Source of the DNA: Hydrangea macrophylla
Taxonomy: Eukaryota > Streptophyta > Magnoliopsida > Cornales > Hydrangeaceae
DNA: 64,000 bases
Assembly (NCBI GenBank): GCA_033977485.1
Contig: CM066984.1
Coordinates: 111,273,251-111,337,250, forward strand
Reading direction: 5' to 3'
Shown: piece by piece, positions 12,340 through 23,525 of the stretch
How the letters are laid out: every line of letters begins with the position of its first letter
How positions within the stretch are numbered: position 1 is the stretch's first letter
Made by a program: the position numbers and the translations under genes
Notes under the pieces: model-generated
Databases searched by the model: none
What the model was told of the DNA's origin: nothing
The model's input: the letters and a program-made list of their open reading frames with translations, nothing else

Positions 12340-12720
12340 CCCATATGCCCACGTGATAAGGGACGTGGCAGTCAACTTCACGTGGCAGTTTGTGATTCAT
12401 CAGTCAATGCTAACATGGCAATGACATGGCAGTGACGTGACAGCCCACGTGGCAGTCAACTACCATATAGCGAGATTTGTGAGTGACTTGTCAATAGATG
12501 ATGTGGATATTGACTGGATGACATGTTGGTAGTCAACTGCCATGTGGAAGAACGAGATTGGTCAGTCAATGTTGATTGGACGGCTGACTGTGTAGTCAAA
12601 TGCCATGTAGCAGCTTCTGATTGGTTGGTCAACTGCTGACTGTGGGAGTCAAAGGCCACATGGCGGCTTCTAATTAGTGAGTCAACTACTAAGTCAGCAC
12701 TGACTATGCTGATTGCACGT
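12340..12720. repeat. Array of CACGTGGCA / GTCAACTGCCA motifs
   Basis: More than ten degenerate copies of CACGTGGCA or its variants (CATGTGG, ACATGGCA), alternating with GTCAACTGCCA and GTCAGTCAAT. The core CACGTG is the G-box recognised by plant bZIP and bHLH factors. Binding here is inference. Confidence 0.55.
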
Positions 12721-13579
12721 GGGCATGATACTGTGATCAGGTGGGGTGTGAGCTTTACCACGACGGTTCTTGGTGAGCTAGGGGGATGGGCCTTCGGCGG
12801 CGGAATCGTCTGGAGCAAACGATCACGATAGTACTAGTGACCGCCGCCGATTAAGGTTTGGTTCACCGGTGAAGGAAAAAGAAGGGGACGGCAGTGCGTG
12901 GGAGGTTCTGGCGGAGCGTATGGCGTCTAGGGTGGTTGTTTGGTGGTCAGACTAGCGACATAGGTTGCGCAGGGCCGAGAGGATGCCTCCGGTGATGGCG
13001 GTGAGAAAAAAGGGAACTGATTAAAGGCATATTTGGTCCCTTTTTTAGTTTCTGTAGGTGAGGCTAGGATCTGTTTGGTTAGGCTCTGTTTGGGGTTTTT
13101 TCTGGGTTTCTTTAGGCTGTGATGGCACTGGGTTGATGGGTAATAGAGCGGTGAAGTTGGGTTTCTAAGTATTGGTGGCTGTGGTGGTATATGGTGGTGT
13201 TTAGTGGTGATGTTAGATGATGGTGGTGGTGAGTTGGTGTGGCCAAAACAAACTTTGAGAAGGGGAAAGGGAAGAAGTTCCCAAACAGGGCCTCAACAGT
13301 AAGAGAGGGGGATGAGGCTGAGGTCTTGTTCCTGTTGGGGTTTTTTTTTTTAGGTCTATTTATTTATTTATTTTTTTTTTTTGTGTAAATGATATAACCT
13401 AGTACTATAATAACGAACACAACTACTTATATACTAATAAAATAAAAAGTTTTCTAAATTTTCTGGGGACTTAAGTGTAAGAAATTTTTTTTAAGAGCAG
13501 ATATGATTTTTTAAAAAAAATTGAGGGCTTCACCATTTTCCCTTTAATGGGTCTGCTCTTGATGGGGCTGGTACATCGT

Positions 13580-14002
13580 TAGAGGTGTCAAACGGGCCGA
13601 GTCGGGCTCGGTCAAGCGGGCCCCGAGCGGGCTTCGGGCCAGGCTTCACCAAACATCAGGCCGGGTCGGACTTGGGAGTGGAGGAGGTATGTCCGCCCCG
13701 GACCGGTAGCCCGGGCCTAGCGGGCCAGATATCGGACCGGGCTGGACGGGCTAGCGGGCTTTCTTCTATTTTTGAAGTGGGCCGTGGCGGGCTTCGGGCC
13801 GGGCCGGACTTTTTCACTATTTCAGGCCGGGCCGGACTGGACCATGGACGGAAGAATGGGAGTCCACCCCAACCCGGGGTATGTGAACCGGGCCTAACGA
13901 GCCGGGCCTTGTGGCGGGCCGGGCTGGGCTTTTAGCCCGAAAAAAGCGGGCCAAGCTCGGGTCGGGCCGGGCCGGGCCAACCCGACCCGATTGACACCAC
14001 TA
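13580..14002. mobile_element. GC-rich non-autonomous hAT-type element
   Basis: Ends TAGAGGTGTCAAACGGGCC and GATTGACACCACTA form inverted repeats, flanked by a perfect 8-bp duplication TACATCGT (13572-13579 and 14003-14010), the size typical of hAT transposons. The body is dense in GGGCCGGGC and CGGGCTTCGGGCC. An open frame inside (13585-13935) is a by-product of the GC-rich repeats, not a gene. Confidence 0.85.
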
Positions 14003-14051
14003 TACATCGTTTGACAAATAAATCATAAAATATTGGTAGTTATTATTGTAA

Positions 14052-14211
14052 GGGCAATGTTAGGGGCACTAACAACTTTCACTAACACTTACTAGCACAC
14101 TCTATCTCTCTCCTAGTGGTACTCTAGGGTCCGCAGTGCAGTACCACTAGGAGAGAGATAGAGTGTATTAGTAAGTGTTAGTGGAAGTTGTTAGTGCCCT
14201 AAATATTACTC
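14052..14211. mobile_element. Mutator-type MITE, family M, copy a
   Basis: Inverted ends GGGCAATGTTAGGGGCAC and GTGCCCTAAATATTACTC, with nearly matching 9-bp flanks TTATTGTAA and TTATTATAA. The centre holds TCTATCTCTCTCCTAGTGG and its inverse. Same family as 18350, 25998, 27215 and 49136. Confidence 0.8.
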
Positions 14212-14417
14212 TTATTATAATAAGTGCAAAATAAGTAATGTTGAAAAGGATTGTTAATAGAAGATGTAAAATGTTGAAGGATACTACACAACTATCCAAA
14301 AAAAGAAAAGGAAAAAAAAAAAAAAACAGAAAAATTTACAAGAGCAAACTGTAGTTTCATGTTGTGCCCATTTGTTTATCAACACATGAAGAACAGGGTC
14401 CTACCCAAAGTAAGAAC

Positions 14418-14591
14418 GAGTAATGTTATGGTTACCAAATTTTGAATCCCAGATTAGTTCTCAAATGCTTAGTGAATTGTACCATATTATGTAATATCAT
14501 TGATCATTATCATAACATGTGGTACAAGTGACAAAGCATTTAATAACCAATTTCGGATTCAAAATTTGGGAAGAGTAGAGAATGGCAACTC
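14418..14591. repeat. MITE with AAATTTTGAATCC inverted ends, copy 1
   Basis: Left TTACCAAATTTTGAATCCCA is answered by GGATTCAAAATTTGGG on the right. Relatives lie at 32556-32722 and 45483-45650. No clear target duplication. Confidence 0.55.
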
Positions 14592-15243
14592 ATAAGTACT
14601 GAAATAAACTTTCAAATCCCTCACGGCAGCATTAGCATCATCTGGTTTGTATAGTTTCATTTTCTTGCACTCCAACAACCTTCATTTTCTTAACCCTCCA
14701 TGTCATCCCATCCATCCAGTAAACAACGGTCAAGATCATCCTACCACGCATTCTAGCTACGGTGATTGAAATCCAGCTGGTTGATCTTCTCAAAAGATTT
14801 CTTATCAGGCTCTTTGTTCTCTTTCGTTGAAGGTTGTTTTTTCAACTTGTCCGTATACCATTGGAGTTACTTGCTTTGACCGTATGATGATTAATTGTAG
14901 ATAAGAGACATTTCAATTAAGTGACTCTTGAAATTTTGAGTAGATAAAACTGATGCATCATTTTCAATTAAGTGACTTTTCATTTATGAGGAGAGAAAAC
15001 TGACAGCATTCCTGTAGAGGAAGAGTTTAGGTTCTTGGATGTCTGATCAAGAGAGATACAAAGTTAGTTAACTCTACCACGTGTCATGACAATGTTAATC
15101 CATTATTAGCTTTTAGTTTTAGAATATCTATTGATTGATTAGAAAATTCATTAAAGCAACTTAATTACGTATACTTGCACATTAATTAGAGGAAACAACT
15201 TCAGATTAGTTTCTTCAGTGCTATTTATACTGTGTCTCTCACA

Positions 15244-15784
15244 CAGGGTTCAAAGTCTCGGCCAATACCGAATCGTATTGGCCGAGTCGACTTGGTTTTG
15301 AAGCCCAACGATCCGAGATATACAAATAATACAAATATTAATTAAATAGAAATATAAGGTTTGGTCTCTATTTTGGACCATTAATAGGAATTGGTCATAG
15401 CCATATTGCATGTATAGTAATTAGTCCCTGATTTTGAAAGGTAATCAATATTTAGTCCCTTTTTCCAATTTGATAGAGATTTTATGAACCAATATGCCCT
15501 TCGTTACATACATATATACATACATATATATATATGAGAAAATAAATTTCTCACTTTTTACACGCTTCTCACTTTTTTGTGAGAAATTCTCACTTTTTAC
15601 ACAGTCAGTTTTTTAAGATCCGGATTATATATATATATAGTAATTAATAAAGATATATATAGTAATAAAGACTTAAATTTAGGGGATTTTAAATTTAAAC
15701 TCCAAACAACTATCTATATATAAATATATAGAGAGAGAGATAGGACTCCACAGATTTTATATATATATATATATATCTCTTTCC

Positions 15785-15825
<41 letters not shown>

Positions 15826-17137
15826 ACAATCACACAAAAGGATTATACTCATCATCATCATCGTCATCGTTGAGATGAAGTTTTGGATTTCCAATGCATA
15901 TTGAAGCAGCCATACCCGATTGGAGGGATAAATTTTTCTGTTACAAACTATTAAAAAAGTTCCTCAATCACTTTCCGGTGGCCACTATATACCAATCATC
16001 CTTACATTTTGATTGATGCTGATGCCGTCATCGGAGTTGACGATTTAGAGAGTTACATGCCATCTTCGGAGGCTCTACAGGATTGGTAACAATTTGTGTT
16101 GTGAATAAGAACAAGAAACTTAAGGGCCAGAGTCTCGACCCAGATTGATGCAAGAAAGAGAATCACAGATCAGAAATTTGAGAGAAGCACAGTCTGGAGT
16201 TCTGGTATCGAGAGAGAATCGAGAATTTCTCTTTGAAAAGTGAGAAATTTGTATTAAAAAGTGAGAAATTACTCGTCATATCAATTTAAAAGGTGTGAAT
16301 TTATTTTTTTGGAATTCTTCTCGATAAATTGTTAATTGTTGATAAATTTCTCATCAAATCCTCTCTATGTGTATGCTTATTTTTGTTTTAAAAAGTGGGC
16401 TGTTATACCCTTTTAGTATGAGTGAGAAATTTTTCATTATTATACACATTAAAATATGAAATTCTCACTATTTTCAATACTTAGTCAATATAGTGAGCAA
16501 TTTCACATTATTTTAGTGCACTCTCATTGATAATTTTCTCAGTTTTTAAGTATGAAGTTCTGAATACGTAGTGCGAATTTATCAAGAGTTTGTGAGAAAT
16601 TTCTTGGTGTTGGTGGACTTTATATGGAGATATTTTCTCAGTTTTTAGCTATATATGGTAACTGATTTATCATATATAAATTAGTTTATATATGTACATG
16701 TATGAATTGTGGAGCAAATGATGATAAATCAGTTACCATATATAGTTATACATATATATACATTTCTATAAAAATGATATAGGAGTATTTTAGTCTTCAA
16801 ATTAGGCAAGGGACTAATTTCTAGATTCGTTTTAAAAAAGAACATATTTCTAGTTAGATGCATATATTAGGATTATATATTAAATTACCCTTAATTAAAA
16901 CGGTGAAGCATTGGTAGAGGTAGTATATTATACTTACAGTTTGGATATTATACTATATTATACTTAATTTGCTGAACTTTTATTATACCCTCTTTCTTTT
17001 TTGCTAAATACTTATATTATACTTACTTGAACACAGTCAAAGGCTTTGACCAACAAAAAAAAAATGCACACAAGGCCACGACCTAGCCGTTTCCGCGATG
17101 TCAGCGACCGCAACCGATACCGCGACCTTAAACCATG
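15244..17137. mobile_element. hAT-type element, 1.9 kb, carrying a nested repeat
   Basis: Ends CAGGGTTCAAAGTCTCGG and CGCGACCTTAAACCATG are imperfect inverted repeats, flanked by a perfect 8-bp duplication CTCTCACA (15236-15243 and 17138-17145). No transposase frame remains. Most of the interior is a second element (about 15352-16885), also found at 22860-24912. Confidence 0.8.
15352..16885. mobile_element. Nested unclassified element with GTGAGAAATT motifs
   Basis: Starts AGAAATATAAGG like the element at 22860, and its right end (GGGACTAATTTCTAGATTCG) matches the inverted fragment at 47945-48085. It contains a CT microsatellite (15789-15821) and many GTGAGAAATT / AATTTCTCAC motifs. Ends share AGTCC-type inverted similarity, but the superfamily is unresolved. 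Confidence 0.5.
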
Positions 17138-18349
17138 CTCTCACAGTTTGAGCAGCAAACTCAGGACGGTTTTCTAAAACTGTTTTTGCAAAAGCTGTTT
17201 TATTGTTCAATCTATGAGTAGCACTGAAGCAACTTTACTGAAGTGTTTTATTTCCCACATTAGAAGATCTAATCACCCAATTAACAGCTCCATTGTGGAT
17301 TCCTCACTAGTGATTAAGGTTTTGAGTCAGACACTTCCGAGTAAAGGGGACATACTCTTTTCAATAAAAATAAAAGGGTAAATTACATCGCCATCCCCTG
17401 AACTATGACCATTTTTCACTAGCACCTACTTTAAAACTGAACAGACTCACCACTGAACTATCCAAAAATGAACAAACTCATCCTTTAAAGAAAGGGTTTT
17501 AGTGTCAACAAAGAATAGTTTAGGTGAGTTTGTTCAGTTTTAAAGAGTAGGGAGTGTTAGTGAAAAACAATCATTGTTCAGGGAGTGTTACTGTAATTGA
17601 TCCAAAAATGTAATTGCTAATTGTTCTATTCATATTTAGTTAATTGTTCACTTAATTCATAGAATTATTGTGAGAAATTCGTTTGATTCAGAGATTTAGT
17701 GAGGAAAAATAAAAACAGACCTATAATATATGTGTTTCAGGGGTTGAGAATATGAAGAAAATATTTACGAGAATTTTTTTTTCTTCTTTTGATTGTCTTT
17801 TTCATTTAAATTTCCTATAAGTCAGAAGAAAAAAAAAACAAGAAAATACTTTACCTTTGGTTGTCTTTATCATCTGAATTTCCTAGAAGTTCAGAAAAAT
17901 AAAATAAAAATTATACGAGAAAATACTTTTCTTTTGGTTGTCTTTTCCATTTAAATTTCTAGAAGTCAGAAAAATAAATTTCAAATAATGTGAAGATCCT
18001 GAGAAAAAAAAAATGGTAGAAAATAGTGTGCTACAAGGAAAATGAGAATGGCAAACACTGCCCTCATAAAATTGAATATATGACTTTATACAGAGGCATT
18101 CTAGATGACATGGCAGCGTGTTATTGGACTTGACCAAGAAATGTGAAAGAAGCTGACAACTACGCAAACGGAAACTGTAGTATTAAGAATATAGTTATCC
18201 AACTAATTTTAAAAGAGTTAGTTGCCAAAATAGTACTATTTTTGAAAAAAATAAAATTCTCCATATAGACTCCTTTCCAAGTTATTCACAAAATTATTGG
18301 AGTACTCTTCTTGATATGTCAGCCAATGACTTGAAAGTATTTGTACAAA
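17138..18349. other. Copy B upstream flank
   Basis: Aligns with 1040-2740 of copy A. It contains a foldback near 17385-17600, in which CACTAGCACCTACTTTAAAACTGAACAGACTCACC is answered downstream in inverse, and the minisatellite at 17775-17985. No gene seen. Confidence 0.45.
17775..17985. repeat. Minisatellite, about 70-bp unit (copy B)
   Basis: About three copies of the unit described at 1915-2200, with the same CTTTTGGTTGTC and CTAGAAGT(T)CAGA blocks. Confidence 0.65.
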
Positions 18350-18516
18350 GAGTAATATTTGGGGCACTAACAACTTCCACTAACACTTACTAACACACTC
18401 TATCTCTCTCCTAGTGGCACTGTGGGGTCCGCAGTGGACCCCGCAGTACCACTAGGAGAGAGATAGAGTGTGTTAGTAAGTGTTAGTGGAAGTTGTTTGT
18501 GCCCCTAGCAAGACTC
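18350..18516. mobile_element. Mutator-type MITE, family M, copy b
   Basis: Ends GAGTAATATTTGGGGCAC and GTGCCCCTAGCAAGACTC, flanked by a perfect 9-bp duplication TTGTACAAA (18341-18349 and 18517-18525). The interior is very close to copy a at 14052. Confidence 0.9.
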
Positions 18517-18649
18517 TTGTACAAATATCATGGTTCGAAAGTATTTGTTCAAAAATCGGAAGTTCACACACTTGAGGAGTACGTACCCCTATGGTTATGG
18601 CTATATAGTACTCCACGTTGCTGAGTTTGTGTACGTTTGTTAGTTCCTA

Positions 18650-18935
18650 TCTATTATTGATGCACAACTTTCAACAAAATAATTATAAAAAAAAATATAC
18701 AATTTAAAAATAGTTTTAAAAATTGTGGGATGAATTTAACAAAATGTACCTAAAAAATTTATTGAAGTCTTATCCTTATACACCCACCATTTTTGGTACG
18801 TTTCAATATCGAACATTAGCAAGAAAAATACATTAATGCAAGACTCCAAAAATAGTTTTTTGTTTTTTGGTTTTTGTTTTTTTTGTTTTTTTTTGTTTTT
18901 TATCGCTTCGTGCCATGGGCACGGGTTATAATTAG
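18650..18935 (+). mobile_element. Helitron-like 3' end and possible short element
   Basis: A 3' hairpin CGTGCCATGGGCACG followed by GGTTATAATTAG and a host T fits a Helitron terminus (CTRR-T, here TTAG-T). A plausible 5' TC end directly after A lies at 18650. The segment is absent from copy A. The 5' end is uncertain. Confidence 0.45.
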
Positions 18936-19445
18936 TAGATAAATAAATTAAACATTTTGAATATTATGAGTCATTTCTCTTCCTTCATTCGCATATGACA
19001 ATTATAATTTATGGAAAAAAAATTGATTTTTAATGTTATTTAAGCATGAAAAAAAAATATAAAAAAAACACGAGAGAACAAATTTTTTTTTTCTTGTTTT
19101 TTGCTTTCTCTTTTTTTTTTTTTTTTTTTTTCCCTCACGAAAACCACGAACCAAACAGAGCCTAAATGTGGTTCCAACACATGAGATAATATGACCACTT
19201 CAAAATCCTCTGAATAAATTAAATCAAGTGGACCAATTGCCAAATATATTGAAACTACATTTAAGATACAAATTTGAGAACCATTTTATTACTCCTTTCA
19301 AAACTAGGAAATGTGATTTTGCTGTATTTACTTTTAAGCCAAATTTTGAAAACTTTTTTTTAAGAAAAAAAAATAATAAACAGAAAACTGCAACGTTATC
19401 AAACGAGCTCTAAATTTTTCCATTTTAAAAAGGAAATATCCAGGC

Positions 19446-19507
19446 AATTCCCTCATCCAAATGGTTGCGTGCTCGATTCTCCCCTCTCCCAAGAAATTGG
19501 AAAAAAA
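19446..19507 (+). mobile_element. Short retroposon fragment in the pseudogene promoter
   Basis: Sequence ending in an A run lies between two near-identical copies of AAGGAAAT(AT)TCC(C/G)AGGCAAT (about 19424-19445 and 19508-19528). Copy A has this motif once (4602-4620). It carries a B-box-like GTGCTCGATTCTCC. A SINE fragment is the likeliest reading. Confidence 0.45.
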
Positions 19508-19580
19508 AAAGGAAATTCCGAGGCAATGGGAGAATCCGAGTGGGTGAAACCGTTCAAAGTTCAAAATTCCCGCCTCTCTC

Positions 19581-19588
19581 TATATAAA
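19581..19588 (+). promoter_or_regulatory. TATA box of the kinase pseudogene
   Basis: TATATAAA 113 bp before the retained ATG, in a stretch otherwise aligned with copy A. There it is replaced by a CT-rich run. The distance suits a core promoter with a leader of roughly 80 nt. Confidence 0.5.
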
Positions 19589-20597
19589 ATGTGTGTATCT
19601 CTGTAGAACTTTCATGAGCCGGAGAAGAAAGAAAAGCTTCGCGTGAAAAAAAAAAACTCAATTCTTCTATTCTATCACTTCAGGCAAATAAATAAAACTA
19701 ATGGACATGACCACCAGGCTCCTCACAGTACTCATCGTCTTCCTCTGTCGTCTCCGGCACCGACATCTTGTCCGATTGCTCGGTTAGTCATTCCTTTTCA
19801 CTCCCACCATCTTTTTTCAATAAGAAATAATGTTATACGTTGCAAACTTAAATTCTAAATTTTTTCATCAAATATTTTAGAAGAATAGCCATTTTCATAC
19901 GTTGCAATGTAATCCTGGTCTATTATACTCTTGAAGGGTGGAATTACATAGAATTTCGTTAAAACTTTAGCAAGAGTTTAAATCTAAGTTCCTGGATCAA
20001 GTCTATGGACTATGGAGATTAATTACATCTAGATTATAAATTCTTGATTAATGGAATTGCAAGTTTTTGAATCAAGAATTAAAAACTAAGCTCAAAATAT
20101 ATACCAAATCGATCTAGATATGTCCTTACTCCTTACCATGGAGATGATGAATATTTTGATGTCCTCTTATCGTTTGATGGGATTTACAAGTCTGTCTTTG
20201 CATTTGGCCTCATATTAATTAACTATACGACCAACTGTTTGAAAGAACAATTGGCAAATTTGGTGGTACCCTGTGGTCCCAGACCATGAGAACTTTATTA
20301 CCTCTTGTTTAATCTAATCTTTAAGAATTAAGACCTATTGTTGACAATGCGACGTTCTTATGCACACATCGTCATTATCTCTTGAAAGAAACTTTATGAA
20401 AGAATGGAAACAAAATGTTTTTAATTATTTTCTCTTGATCAAACAATGGAAGCAAAGTTAGAAGTCAGCGCTCCAATCCTTAGCCCCCCGCCACATATAA
20501 GTATAAAGTAGGTTAGAAATGACTAGAGTGAGAAGACTCTGAATAAGACAATGACATTGGAAGTCATTTAATACTTGTGTACACTAATGAGCATACA

Positions 20598-20757
20598 AAA
20601 AATGTTACACCCACACCAAATTCCACACCCAACAATCTTGACCCTTAATTCATGTGGATCCTGTGTAAGACCCATGTGTGACCCATATGGAGCCCACTAA
20701 AATCAAGAGTCAGGATTGTTGGGCGTGGAATTTTTTGTGGTATTTCACGAGCAAATG
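20598..20757. mobile_element. MITE-like element in the pseudogene intron
   Basis: TTACACCCACACCAAATTCC on the left answers GGAATTTTTTGTGG on the right, and CCAACAATCTTGAC answers GTCAGGATTGTTGG. Same family as 523-668. It enlarges the intron relative to copy A. Confidence 0.55.
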
Positions 20758-21745
20758 TATATAGTAGACCACATTTGCAACTCCAAAATTTCTTTCATCT
20801 GATCTGTTTGTCCTCATGTAAGGACCCCATCTGAAAAAGGACTGGGCCAGAGATTTTATATACTCCAGTTAGAAGGACGATAGAATTGAATGCAATTATC
20901 GGCCAACAAGGAATATTTACGTATTTCTAGAACTACTTAAAATCCGAGCTAGTTGGATATTTTAAACTATTAAGATCTCAGAAATTTAATAGATCCACAA
21001 TGTACAATGAACTTGTAAATTGGAATTTCTTCAGTTGTTAATACATCACAACCCTTGTATTTTTCAATTTTATTTTAAATTTCAACGCAAAATGATCATT
21101 GTCATCGGCTCAATGTCTCATTTATATGTGTGTCCGATGGTATGTACTTATGTAACAGGATGGTGCCACAAGAACGGGAAGCTACTACTAGTGTACGATT
21201 ACATGCCCAATGGTAGCCTCGACAAGCACCTATTTGGCAAGCCAGATAGTGAGCCACTGAGTTGGGAGCAACGATACAAGATCGTTTCGGGCGTAGCCTC
21301 GGCTCTGCACTATCTCCACGATGATTACGATCAGACGGTGGTCCACCGTGATATTAAAGCAAGTAACATAATGGTGGACTCTAACTTCGACGCCCGACTA
21401 GGCGACTTCGGCCTAGCACGTGCCCTCGACAACGATAAAACCTCATATGCCGAGGCTGAGGGAGTCCTCGGTACATTGGGCTACATTGCACCTGAGTGCA
21501 TGCTCACTGGCAAGGCCACCCAACAGTCCGACACCTATGCTTTTGGTGCAGTCCTGATGGAGGTGGTCTGTGGCCTAAGACCCGGGACTAATATTGGGAA
21601 ATTCCCATTCTTAGTAGATTGGGTGTGGTCTTTGTACCGCGAAGGCCGCGTGCTGGACGCGGTGGACAAGAGGCTCGGGGATGAGTTTGTGGGTGAAGAA
21701 GCCATGAGGCTTCTGTTGCTGGGGCTTGCTTGTTCACACCCTTAA

Positions 21746-22029
21746 GGCTTAGTTTGGCCCCCACGTGGTGCTTCTCCTTTTTTAAAGCTCAATTTCATGT
21801 TAATTCATTTGGAAACTAGTTTATGAATTTTGTAAAAATTGAACTTAGGGCTTTTTTGGAGGGAGCTTTTAAAAGCTCTAGAATGGAGCTTTTAAAAGCT
21901 CAAGGTTGCTTTTTGGTTTCATGATGTCTTTTTGAAGAGTGGTGTGTCACTTGTATAAAATTATCAAAGAACTTAGTAATAAATTTCATAAGCTCCTTTT
22001 AAAAAGCCACATGGGGGCCAAACTAAGCC
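21746..22029 (+). mobile_element. Tourist-like MITE (PIF/Harbinger), copy 1, in kinase exon
   Basis: Ends GGCTTAGTTTGGCCCCC and GGGGGCCAAACTAAGCC are perfect inverted repeats. The flanks are TAA and TTA, a 3-bp TWA target as in Tourist elements. It is 284 bp long. It splits the kinase C-lobe codons after LACSHP and supplies the stop codon. Inverted relative to the copy at 22299. Confidence 0.9.
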
Positions 22030-22298
22030 TTAGCAAGTGAGAGGCCTAAAACACAAACCATTGTTCAGATCATATCAGGATCTATGCCTGTGCCCTATGT
22101 GCCTCCATTTAAGCCGTCTTTCGTGTGGCCATCGATTCCTATGGAAGATGATGATATGACCGGCGTAATGAAGGGAGACTCAATCTCCATTATACAGTCC
22201 TCGGATGTCACTCCAGTGTACCTCAGCCAAGAGAGCTAGACCCTATACACCAGTGACAATTCTTTAGTGTAGTTTTTTTTTCCGATGAACTACTCTAA

Positions 22299-22582
22299 GG
22301 CTTAGTTTGGCCCCCATGTAGCTTTTTAAAAGGAGCTTATTAAATTTATTACTAAGTTCTTTGATAATTTTATACAAGTGACACACTACTCTTCAAAAAG
22401 ACATCATGAAACCAAAAAGCAACATTGGGCTTTTAAAAGCTCCATTCTAGAGCTTTTAAAAGCTCCCTCCAAAAAAGCCCTAAGTTCAATTTTTACAAAT
22501 CTCATAAACTAATTACCAAATGAATTAACATTAAATTGTGCTTTAAAAAAGGAGAAGCACCATGTGGGGGCCAAACTAAGCC
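22299..22582 (-). mobile_element. Tourist-like MITE, copy 2, in pseudogene 3' UTR
   Basis: Also 284 bp, with the same ends and a perfect TAA duplication (22296-22298 and 22583-22585). It lies in opposite orientation to copy 1 and 269 bp away. Copy A at 7850-7870 shows the empty site. Confidence 0.9.
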
Positions 22583-22859
22583 TAAGTAATGGTTTTTCAT
22601 TTTAAATTTTCTGTTTTGTTCAGTTGTTTAGTGTTTTTGAATAAAGAAATGTATAGGGTTCCATAGTTCTTCTTCTTCGTTTTTTTCTTTGATAAATGTT
22701 CAATCAGATTTGTTACTTGAGGGGGGATCAGTTGTTGTATATTTAATTTTTCACCGGTGGTGTATTACAAGATTGTGATTTATAGCTTTTGTATCTATTG
22801 TTAATTGTTAATTGTTCCATGCTCTGAGTCCTCGTTAAATTCCATTGGATATATATATT

Positions 22860-23458
22860 AGAAATATAAGATATAGTCCCTCATAATGGGTCAAAGTAAA
22901 ATTTAGTGTATTTGACTTTTTTATCTCTTAAATTCATCCTTAATCAATAAGATATAGTAGAAATTAGTCTTTTTCCCCAAATAGCTGTATCTTTTATGAC
23001 AAAATTACCCTTCCATAGATATATACATATGTGTGTGTACTATTACCTTCAAATTAGGATTTTAATTGAAACCCAAATAAATGCATTTCTCTCTCTATAT
23101 ATATCTCAATGCATCAATCACGTTCTCTAAAGAACCCATAAAAATAACCCTGGCTAATCTACTATATATATAGATCTAAATATGTATATGCATCATGAAT
23201 GCAGAGATACTATTAATTATAAGAGTTCGTGTTATATATATTTAGAATCCCAGTTGGAAAGGGAATTAGAGCGATGGTATAGGCCTATAATTAAGGTACT
23301 AGTAGTTTCACCAACCACCTAATTATCGTCTTTTCTTTGATTGAGCCAGAAGGCCAAACAATAAATAAAATCAAAATTAAAAACGTTTCGAAGAGGTTAA
23401 AATTGATATAATGGATTTGTGGTGAATATGGCATATTTTTAAGATAAAAAAAAATCAT

Positions 23459-23525
<67 letters not shown>

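Larger units (their letters stand above)
10331..13579. repeat. Decayed repeat region, possible old LTR retrotransposon
   Basis: No open frame resembles gag or pol. Distinct compositions follow each other: 10331-11450 mixed sequence with AGAATCGCCAACTAAC; 11455-11525 short repeats of GAGTTAGTACAGTAAT; 11525-11865 a 91-bp tandem array; 12340-12720 a CACGTGGCAGTCAAC array; 12720-13320 GC-richer sequence. I suspect remnants of a Tat/Ogre-like LTR but could not locate matching ends or a target duplication. Confidence 0.3.
19701..22239 (+). pseudogene. Lectin receptor kinase, tandem copy, internally deleted
   Basis: Paralogue of the gene at 4880-7838. Exon 1 remnant is 19701-19782 and exon 2 remnant is 21159-21745. 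Splice sites are conserved and the intron (19783-21158) is still phase 1. An internal deletion joins the leader (ending VFLC) directly to RLRHRHLV, just before the exon end. It removes the lectin domain, the membrane helix and the kinase N-lobe with the glycine loop and ATP lysine, yet leaves the frame open. The 222-codon frame still shows HRDIKASN, DFG and APE, then ends at a TAA created by insertion of the MITE at 21746, just after LACSHP. Beyond the MITE the old reading frame resumes (22030-22239) and ends early at TAG, where copy A reads TAC. A kinase without its N-lobe cannot be an active enzyme, so I call it a pseudogene. A short secreted product is conceivable but unsupported. Confidence 0.88.

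Noticed and set aside
13585..13935. 116-codon Gly/Arg/Pro-rich frame
   Set aside because: Lies wholly inside the GC-rich hAT-type element and is made of GGGCCGGGC repeats.
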